From Bryobacterales bacterium (lineage in GTDB: Bacteria; Acidobacteriota; Terriglobia; Bryobacterales; Bryobacteraceae), in the NCBI GenBank assembly GCA_026129915.1, contig JAHCHD010000006.1, positions 1 to 64,000 on the forward strand: a stretch of DNA of 64,000 bases. Reading direction: 5' to 3'. Position 1 is the stretch's first letter; each line of letters opens with the position of its first letter. A model generated the notes under the pieces. That model was not told the origin of the DNA, did no database searches, and saw nothing but the letters and a program-made list of their open reading frames with translations. The position numbers were made by a program, and so were the translations under genes. Of the stretch, positions 54,254-61,554 are shown in pieces.

Positions 54254-56650
54254 ATGCGTGCTCTCTGTTTTGCCTTCGCCATCATCATGGCGCTGTGTGT
54301 TCCCGGCCTTGCCCAGAACACGGCCACGCTTGCCGGCACGGTAACTGATCCGGCTGGCAACTCGGTACCAGGCGCGACGGTGCTGGTCGAGAACCAATTC
54401 ACCCGCTATCGCGCCGAGGTGAAGACAGAAGACGATGGCAGTTTCGCGGTCACAAACATCCCGTTTCACTCGTATAACATCGTGATTTCGATGGCGGGCT
54501 TTGAGAGCTTTCGCACCCAGCTCAGCCTCCGCTCTAACATCCGTTCAGTGCTGGACGTGAAACTGCAACTGGCCGGTGTGACTGATTCCGTTACTGTTTC
54601 CGAACGCACCACCATCCTGGTAGATCCCGAGGAAACCGGAACCCACGTGCAGATGAACCAAAGTGACATTGAGCGCTTGCCTTTGCAGGTGGGAAACCGC
54701 GGTCTCGAATCAGTGGTCTCGAACTTCCCCGGTTTTGCCGTAAACGCAAATGGGGCCATTCACCCTCGCGGCGCACACAACCAGATGACGTTCGTCATCG
54801 ACGGCATGCCCATTAGCGACCAGCTCACGGGTGCTTTCGCCAATGCCGTCGACCCCAACATCGTCCAGACCGTGGAACTGTTCACCGGCAACATTCCCGC
54901 CGAGTACGGCAACAAGGTATCCGCTGTGGCCAACGTCACCACAAAGAGCGGGCTAGGATCGAACCGCAAGTTCATGGGCAACACCGTCCTTTCAGCCGCC
55001 CAGTTCGACATGCTAGGCCAGGTGACGTCCTTTGCCGGAGAGGTGGGCAAGATCGGTTACTCCGCCACGGTGAACACCATGAAATCCAACCGCTACCTGG
55101 ATTCGGTATCCCTCGACAACCTGAACAATGGTGGCAACAATCAGCGCAGTTTCTTCCGGCTGGACTGGATGCCGACGGAAAGGGATGTACTGCGTCTGAA
55201 TGGGATGGCTGGCCGGTCAAGCTTCCAGCTTGCGAACCTGCGTTCGCAGCAGGAGGCGGGGATGAGCCAGCGCCAGTACCTCGGCGACGCTTCGGGCAGC
55301 CTGGCCTGGGTGCGCACCATTGACGCCCAAACCACCTTCGATACCACAACCAGCTATCGCACTACCCAGGCGCAGTTATTTGGCAGCCCCAACGATACGC
55401 CGGTGACCGCGTCGCAGGCACGTCACCTTTCCACCTTCACCAGCGGTGGCCGGCTGAACATGATTCGCGGACGGCACCAGTTTCGCATGGGCGGCGACGT
55501 GCAGGTGTTCCCGGTAAGCGAGTATTTCTCCTTCGGCATCACCCAGCCGGATTTCAACGACCCGCTGAGTGACGAGTACAACCCCAACCTGCTGCCGCAC
55601 GACCTCAGCCGCGGTGGACGCCCCTTCCAGTTCGCCGGCAAGGATACGGGCGGCCTCTATTCCGGCTTCTTTCAGGACAACGTGCGTCTGGGCGACTTCC
55701 AACTCTCGCTGGGGCTTCGATACGACAACTACCGGCTACTGGTGAATGGCCAGCAATGGCAGCCACGGTTAGGGGCAAGCTACCACCTGAGAGCGACCAA
55801 TACAGTCTTCCGGGCCTCCTACAACCGCCTCTTCCAGACTCCGCCCAACGAGAATCTGCTGCTCAGTTCCAGCCCAGAGGCGGCGGCAATCGCTCCGCCA
55901 GTGATTGCGGAGCAGCTAGGCTCCGCCATCGCCGCGATCCGCCCGGAACGGGTGGACTTTTTCGAACTGGGCCTGCAGCAAGGACTTGGGGCGCGCGTGA
56001 GCCTCACGGCGGCCTACTACCATAAGCGCGCGGTTGACCAGCAGGATAATGACAACTTCCTGGATACCGGCATTATCTTCCCCATCACTCTCCAGAGTAT
56101 CCGCATCAATGGTTTGGAAGGTCGTCTGAATGTGACCCCCATGCGCGGGTTTTCCGGCAGCCTGTCAGTAACACACTCCCGCGCAATCTCCACACCTCCA
56201 TTCTCCGGTGGGCTTTTTCTTGGGAACGATGCCATTGAGTTGCTGTCGGAGGGTCCTTTCGTCATTGACCACGACCAGCCTCTCTCGATAGCCGGTCTGC
56301 TTACCTGGACCTCGCGCAGCGGCCTGTTCAGTACGCTGGCCGTACGCCACGACTATGGCCTGGTGGCCAATCCGTCTGACCCTGACGTGGTTGCCAACGA
56401 CCCGGACTTCTTTGATCTCTTGCCCTACGTAAAGCTCAACCAGACGCCAGCACGGGTAACTCCCCGCACGCTTACCGATGTAGTGGTGGGCTACGAACGC
56501 TATCGCGGCGACCGCAAGGCGTGGGAGCTAGCGGGACAGGTGTCGAACCTCACCAACCAGACTGCCCTTTACAACTTCCAAAGTGTTTTTGTGGGCACCC
56601 GCGTCGTACAGCCTCGCACGGTGGGCGTGCGCTTTCGGATCTTCTTCTAG
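54254..56650 (+). CDS. TonB-dependent receptor, conventional size
   Basis: A 798-residue outer-membrane receptor. The ATG at 54254 is preceded by AGGAAAGAGG at 8 bases. Signal peptide MRALCFAFAIIMALCVPGLAQ; carboxypeptidase-regulatory-like domain (about 25-110, ATLAGTVTDPAGNSVPGATVLVE); plug (about 120-230, HPRGAHNQMTFVIDGMPISDQ; NIPAEYGNKVSAVANVTTKSG); barrel to residue 798 ending RTVGVRFRIFF with terminal Phe. It is much shorter than the Oar-like receptors and barrel strands such as SLGLRYDNYRLLVNGQQWQPRLGASYHL are those of classical siderophore or small-ligand receptors. With the small His/Cys exported protein upstream, a metal-related substrate is an attractive guess. Confidence 0.88.
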   Translation: MRALCFAFAIIMALCVPGLAQNTATLAGTVTDPAGNSVPGATVLVENQFTRYRAEVKTEDDGSFAVTNIPFHSYNIVISMAGFESFRTQLSLRSNIRSVLDVKLQLAGVTDSVTVSERTTILVDPEETGTHVQMNQSDIERLPLQVGNRGLESVVSNFPGFAVNANGAIHPRGAHNQMTFVIDGMPISDQLTGAFANAVDPNIVQTVELFTGNIPAEYGNKVSAVANVTTKSGLGSNRKFMGNTVLSAAQFDMLGQVTSFAGEVGKIGYSATVNTMKSNRYLDSVSLDNLNNGGNNQRSFFRLDWMPTERDVLRLNGMAGRSSFQLANLRSQQEAGMSQRQYLGDASGSLAWVRTIDAQTTFDTTTSYRTTQAQLFGSPNDTPVTASQARHLSTFTSGGRLNMIRGRHQFRMGGDVQVFPVSEYFSFGITQPDFNDPLSDEYNPNLLPHDLSRGGRPFQFAGKDTGGLYSGFFQDNVRLGDFQLSLGLRYDNYRLLVNGQQWQPRLGASYHLRATNTVFRASYNRLFQTPPNENLLLSSSPEAAAIAPPVIAEQLGSAIAAIRPERVDFFELGLQQGLGARVSLTAAYYHKRAVDQQDNDNFLDTGIIFPITLQSIRINGLEGRLNVTPMRGFSGSLSVTHSRAISTPPFSGGLFLGNDAIELLSEGPFVIDHDQPLSIAGLLTWTSRSGLFSTLAVRHDYGLVANPSDPDVVANDPDFFDLLPYVKLNQTPARVTPRTLTDVVVGYERYRGDRKAWELAGQVSNLTNQTALYNFQSVFVGTRVVQPRTVGVRFRIFF

Positions 56651-56666
56651 CCGACCCGGAGGCTAG
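56647..56666 (+). terminator. Weak hairpin at the end of the TonB receptor gene
   Basis: CTAGCC/GGCTAG with an 8-base loop, overlapping the receptor stop codon, followed 9 bases later by CCTTTTC. Short stem and late, short T-run make it a marginal terminator. Confidence 0.3.
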
Positions 56667-57356
56667 CCGTCGCGCCTTTTCTGGGACGCAAGGAATGAGC
56701 CGGGCACTCGCGCGGTGGCTATCGGTTCGCCGACCTAGAAGCAAGAATCCCGGCACCCGTTCACCGGCACCGCCGGGGCATTCTGCCGAGACCATCGGGA
56801 AGCCCATGGAAAGCTGCGCAAAGGACCGCAGCATAGTTACCGCATCCTACCCCACTTGGAGTCCATCTCCGAGGAAAACCACGCGCCTCCGGCCATCCAG
56901 CGGAGTCTTAATCTCTGATCGCGAAAGGCAGAACGGCGCAGACGGAGCATACCTCGGGAACGGCGATCCTGCGCAGTAGCGCACCACTTCGCCCGTGTGC
57001 GGCTGGATGCCCGTGCCTGTCCGGTTCGCTTCCAGCAACAGTTCGCCCGCAAATTCGTAGAGGCTGAAGCGCCGGTTGCGTGTTCCGAAGGCCAGCGACG
57101 ATGGGTAGTTACCTGGCCGCTGGCGGGAGCGGGGGTCGACGCCGGGGATGGAAGGTGTCGCCTGCGGTGGCTCGGCGGCGGAGGGCTGTTGCGCGAGTGG
57201 GGCGCCGCGCTCATGACCTTAGGATCCACGCGATGGGCTTGGGCAATGCGGCTCTTACACGCGCAGAGGCACAGGTCTGCCGCGGAAGTGGGAGAGTCGT
57301 CTCTGGATGTGATGGGACGTGTGTTCTGGGGTGACTTGTTGGCCATGCAGTTGCCG
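56651..57356. other. Region with probable gene remnant, no intact gene
   Basis: No intact gene is supported. On the minus strand the frame between the TAA at 57219-57221 and the stop at 56847 is open and protein-like in composition: RSRQRPGNYPSSLAFGTRN then RRFSLYEFAGELLLEANRTG and GIQPHTGEVVRYCAGSPFP. It has no start codon with a ribosome site at its head, so it looks like the remains of a gene of unknown family, possibly related to the frameshifted gene just upstream. Confidence 0.4.
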
Positions 57357-58302
57357 CTATGCGGTGCGATCTGGACGCTCGTAGCCGGAGGCTTTGTCGG
57401 TTGGCGGTAGGTGATCGCCGTTTTGCGAAACGAACTCTTCGGGGCGGAGGGTGGCTAGCATTGTCTGGCGCAATAGGAGGTCCGCCTGTCCTCTGGCCAT
57501 GAGGTCTGCGTGACGGGCTTCGCGGCGGCGGTCGGTGGCTTCCCGCTGCTGGCGGCGGAGGTCGCGCTGCTTGCGGCGCTCTTCGCGGGCCATGCGGGCT
57601 TCGTGCCACCCTGCCCTCGCGGTCGCGGGCGTCCTGGCGGTGGATTTGCAGGCGCGTTCGAATTCGGCGATCGCGCGCTGGTGACGACGCTCCCACCAGG
57701 TGCGGTAAAGCGCCAGCAGGTTGTTCAGGCCCGGCCAGAGCGGGATGATGAAGGCCGGGGCTTCTGGTCGAGCATGGGGTCGTAGCGTTTTCGGGTTCGA
57801 ATTTCTGAGGTTCGGCGAGTCCGCCGAGGGCTTCGCCGTAGGAGTAGGGGTATTTGGGATCGGCGAAGTAGGGGCGGGTTGCCTTTTCGATGGCCATGAG
57901 TTCGGCCTCGTCGAAGCGACGGAAGGCCCAGCGGCATTGCGAGATGTCGTCGACGGCGAGGGTTTCGCGGGCGGACTGGGGTTCGTAGATGGCGAGGATG
58001 GAATCGCGGAGTTCGTCGTACTCGGCGGGGTCCTCGTGGGGGAGGAGGACGTGGCGCTGGATGGAGAGGCCGAGTTTGAGGGCGTTCTGTGCGGAACGGG
58101 CCTTGCCCTCGGGGGTGCGCGGTCCGGTGGGACCGGGGGAAGAAGAGGAGTTATCCGTTGTCGGTTGGCCGTTGTCAGCTGGGAAGGGGTTAGCTCCAAA
58201 ACACGGGTTCTCCATTGTCGGTTGGCCGTTGTCCGATGGCTCGTCGGGGATGGTTTCGGAGTTCGTGTCGGAGTTGGTGAATCGCAACGTATCGTTAGTC
58301 AT
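57357..58302 (-). pseudogene. Frameshifted gene of the GPRTPEGKARS family
   Basis: From the ATG at 58302 the frame reads a low-complexity start, then GPTGPRTPEGKARSAQNALK and RHVLLPHEDPAEYDELRDSILAIYEPQSARETLAVDDISQCRWAFRRFDEAELMAIEKA. This module is frequent in Acidobacteriota and of unknown function, sometimes thought mobile-element related. Near 57770 the sensible sequence moves to another frame: FIIPLWPGLNNLLALYRTWWERRHQRAIAEFERACKS, then a long basic, helical tail MAREERRKQRDLRRQQREATDRRREARHADLMARGQ ending at 57357. One indel separates the halves. The N-terminal part contains imperfect repeats of DNGQPT. Confidence 0.65.
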
Positions 58303-58788
58303 GGAAAAGGTCCTCCCGCGGAGAAAATTTCAGTCGCGTGAGTATAGCGGCGCGGGAGGATGGAGTCTGAAATTGCGGGGCGTATGTGGTTGGAAGAAAA
58401 AGGGATGTTTTTGGGGAACTGGCGGGAACTGGGGTTTAGGGGTTAGGGTCTAGGGGTTAGGAGTCGCATTCACCAAGTGGGGCGAAGGCGACGTGGACTC
58501 GCTGGCGCGAGGCGGGTTGCTGGGGTGGCGGGCTCGGGGCCTACGGGTGGCACCGCAGAGTCACCTGATTACGAGACCTAACGAGACCTGATTACGAGAC
58601 CCGAAGAGCTAAATGCGGCCCCTCCCTCCACGCCTTGGCAGCCCTCTCTGGAAAAACCGGGTTCGTCACGCTGGCGCGATACCCAGGCACCCGCTTCCGC
58701 TTCACACCTGTAAACTTCCGCGCTGTAGTACCAATGACATGCGAATTGCCTGGCGTTTTGTGCGGAAATCCCTACAATTGGGAGTGTG
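58303..58788. other. Intergenic region with short direct repeats
   Basis: About 490 bp without a supported gene. It contains a telomere-like duplication (TAGGGGTTAGG, twice, 58437-58461) and an exact 15-bp direct repeat CCTGATTACGAGACC at 58564-58578 and 58587-58601. A possible -10 box TACAAT at 58773-58778 lies just before the phase-variable start region. Confidence 0.55.
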
Positions 58789-58820
58789 ATGTCTATTTCA
58801 GACTATACGATCCCGGTTAT

Positions 58821-58859
<39 letters not shown>

Positions 58860-58912
58860 GATCGTGGGCAAGAGCGCTCCTGTGCCCGGCGGCAGGGCTT
58901 GCGCTTGGCGTC

Positions 58913-60772
58913 GTGCTCCTGACAACCGTAACAGTAATCGCACAACCAACGCTTCCACCGCCTTATCAACGGGATGGCGAGATCTATTTCCAGGAGGATT
59001 ATGGTAACCGAGAGCCATTCTCCTCGAGCGACTCGTCCTACGCTGCCGGCTGCCTCCAAAGCTACAGCCGTATAGAGTACATCGGCAAGAACCGGCGCAC
59101 CGTCGGTTCCGGGCTCCTGAATAAGACGGTAGATACCGATGGCAAATTGATTGGCACCGAGACTCTCATTGCCAACGGTCTTCTTGCCCGTGAAGCACAA
59201 ATTCGCGTGTCCATCTACGGCAACTGTGCAATTCATCACGAGTCGAGTGCACGCGTCTACGTGAATGAAGAATCGGAGGCATGCAAGACGACGGAGGACA
59301 TTCAGTTCCCCGTAGCTCCGATCGAAACGCAGCCGGAGCACATACTTCGATTCGACGCGGCGTGCCTGCGTTACGGCGTCCGGGACAGCGAAGAGGCGGC
59401 GGAGCCGACACCAAAAGAGAACCGGATCATCCTCGCCCCGGTTTCGCCGCCTACGATAGACTGCTTCCCTAACTGCCCCGACATTCCGCCCACCTCAGCC
59501 GAAGTGGCGCTCAAAGGGGATACGGCTTGGTGGGATGAGCAGTTCCTGCCATCCAGCTTCCGTGACTATCGACTGGAGTACGGCGAAGAACGAGCGCGTC
59601 GCGAGGCACACCTGCACGCCATGATCGTCGAGTTCGAATCCCTCGCCCCCATCGCGCTGGTGCATGGGTATACGAGTTCCGTGGAGTTCTGGAACACACA
59701 CGACAACAGCGGCGCTAATCCTGAGACAGAATCCGACCGTTTCATCGCGCCTCTTGATGAACGGCGGGTTGGCTACGGACTCATCAGCACGAAGAACGCG
59801 TCTGGCCAGCCCAGCACGAATCGGTGGGACAAAAAGCCGAACATCTCGCCAGGGCCAACAGATAGGGTCGCGGAGGATCTCCAGCCGGAGCTTCGTGCCC
59901 TGGCGGACCGCTTCGGGGCCGACTACGTGAATATCGTTAGCCACAGCATGGGCGCGATCTGGTCTAGAGCCGTGATCGAGCAGCTGAAGGCAGTAGACCC
60001 GAGTGAGAACCCTCCGGGAGTGTTGTATCTAGTTTCGATGTCGCCAATGCATCACGGGTCGGTCTTTGCCGATTTGCGCGATGTCTACGCGTGGAAGAAT
60101 ATCCCAAAGTACTTCCTCTTCGGCGATACAGGACAGGGGGGCTTTCCCTTCTGGAAGCGGATGCTCACCAGGATAGTTGGGCGGGCAGACGCTTCGCTGC
60201 CCGATGCCACCACATGGAAGGCGGCGGAGTTCAATCAACGACAAGAATTGCCCGAAGAATTCCGCGTGAAGGGCGTGAAGACCCAACTCAGCAAGTGGAC
60301 CTTGGCCAACAGCTTCAATGAAAACGAAAATTGCGATGCCGAAAACGTTGACAAGGTGGAGTGCGGCGACAATCCAGGTGATCCCGACGAGTGCAAACGA
60401 CAGCGCAAACGCAAACTTGGATTCGATCTCTCACAGGTCACGAATCAAGAACGGTCAAACACCCTTCAGCGGCTCCAGCGTGTGAATATCAGCCAGACTC
60501 CTTCGGGAAAGTACTCTGCGGAATTCATCACCCAACCGTTCCCCGCCGCGCCGTCCACAGCCGGCTGCCCCCAGGGCCGCTACCCGCTGAATGATTTCAC
60601 TCTCCGAACGGAGAACATGTTTTTCCGGCACTTCAATGTGTTACCCGGGACCGGGGGACGTCCTTACCGGTTTGCCAACCATTCGATGGTAGGGCATCGC
60701 TCTATCGCGGAAGAATTGCTGGTTTTCCCATTTCGCGCTGCGGAACAGAGCACCCTGAAGGGGAACCAATGA
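58913..60772 (+). CDS. Secreted lipase-like alpha/beta-hydrolase, probably phase-variable
   Basis: A 619-residue frame from a GTG at 58913, but the native N-terminus is upstream: the same frame before it reads LRSWARALLCPAAGLALGVVLLTTVTVIAQP, a good signal peptide with no start codon, running straight into the (CT)17 tract. ATGs at 58789 (GGGAG nearby) and 58819 are in another frame and would need one CT more or two fewer. The mature protein has LAPIALVHGYTSSVEFWN (oxyanion loop), YVNIVSHSMGAIWSRAVIEQL (GxSxG nucleophile elbow) and YLVSMSPMHHGSVFADL, as in PGAP1-like and triacylglycerol lipases. The N-terminal 200 residues are an unrecognised beta-rich, Cys-containing domain. Its stop overlaps the next start (ATGA). 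Confidence 0.75.
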   Translation: MLLTTVTVIAQPTLPPPYQRDGEIYFQEDYGNREPFSSSDSSYAAGCLQSYSRIEYIGKNRRTVGSGLLNKTVDTDGKLIGTETLIANGLLAREAQIRVSIYGNCAIHHESSARVYVNEESEACKTTEDIQFPVAPIETQPEHILRFDAACLRYGVRDSEEAAEPTPKENRIILAPVSPPTIDCFPNCPDIPPTSAEVALKGDTAWWDEQFLPSSFRDYRLEYGEERARREAHLHAMIVEFESLAPIALVHGYTSSVEFWNTHDNSGANPETESDRFIAPLDERRVGYGLISTKNASGQPSTNRWDKKPNISPGPTDRVAEDLQPELRALADRFGADYVNIVSHSMGAIWSRAVIEQLKAVDPSENPPGVLYLVSMSPMHHGSVFADLRDVYAWKNIPKYFLFGDTGQGGFPFWKRMLTRIVGRADASLPDATTWKAAEFNQRQELPEEFRVKGVKTQLSKWTLANSFNENENCDAENVDKVECGDNPGDPDECKRQRKRKLGFDLSQVTNQERSNTLQRLQRVNISQTPSGKYSAEFITQPFPAAPSTAGCPQGRYPLNDFTLRTENMFFRHFNVLPGTGGRPYRFANHSMVGHRSIAEELLVFPFRAAEQSTLKGNQ

Positions 60773-61554
60773 CGAACGAAGGTCGGCGCCGATCGACCTT
60801 CTTGTTGTTGCGAGCCGTTCTTATCGTGATGCTGCTTCTCGTTCCGCAGCAATTCGCGGTGGCGGGGTTCACTTATTCGCTAAAACACGCGGGCGGGCGC
60901 TGTCGCGCATACTCCTTTCGGTATTGGGCACTGATGAACGGGCGAGCAATCATAGGGAGCCGACTCCACATGGAGTTTGCGCGAGAAGACGACCGGCCCG
61001 ATTCCTTGTTGGTGAGAGGAAGACTTCCAATGGGCTGGGACCTTTCCATTCTGGAGTACACCAAGCCAATCTACCGTATCGCTCTTACCGGCAAGCCGAC
61101 GGCCATTGAGGCAACCGAGGAGGAATGGAAGCGGGCGCAGGTTTTGAATCCGCACAAGAGCTGGGAGGAACGGCGCAAGGACCATGAGTTCGGTGTACGT
61201 GTGGCCGAGGAAGATCACGCGGTCATAAACGGGCACAAGCTCCCGATTCGAGGCGAATACTGGCCGTATAAGAGTGACCGGGTTGAGGTGTCGCCCAGCG
61301 GTCGCTATGCAGTTCTGCACAGCATGAACGGAAAGTTTGACGAACGGCGCGGTGAGTTCTACCGTGGGCGTTTCTATTACCAAATTTATGACTTACAGAC
61401 GGGCAAAGAGATCTTCTGGGTGGACGGAAGCTGGAGAGGCGCCGCCTCGTGGAGTTTCTTCTCACTGACCGATTGGGTGACCGACAACATGGTGGTCCTG
61501 ATACCCGATCCAGAAGCACAAAGGGGTGTCTTGTTATGCAATGTACCGGAGTAG
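60769..61554 (+). CDS. Exported protein of unknown function
   Basis: A 261-residue protein with N-terminal signal or anchor RRSTFLLLRAVLIVMLLLVPQQFAVAG. The rest is mainly beta-strand-like and charged: GGRCRAYSFRYWALMNGRAIIGSRLHMEF, GYWPYKSDRVEVSPSGRYAVLHSMNGKFD (as EYWPYKSDRVEVSPSGRYAVLHS) and YYQIYDLQTGKEIFWVDGSWRGAASWSFFS, a pattern like single blades of WD40/beta-propeller proteins. No catalytic motif is seen. The ATG overlaps the lipase stop as ATGA, and its own 3' end overlaps the next gene by 19 bases. It is translationally coupled to the phase-variable lipase and so would switch with it. Confidence 0.65.
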   Translation: MTNEGRRRSTFLLLRAVLIVMLLLVPQQFAVAGFTYSLKHAGGRCRAYSFRYWALMNGRAIIGSRLHMEFAREDDRPDSLLVRGRLPMGWDLSILEYTKPIYRIALTGKPTAIEATEEEWKRAQVLNPHKSWEERRKDHEFGVRVAEEDHAVINGHKLPIRGEYWPYKSDRVEVSPSGRYAVLHSMNGKFDERRGEFYRGRFYYQIYDLQTGKEIFWVDGSWRGAASWSFFSLTDWVTDNMVVLIPDPEAQRGVLLCNVPE

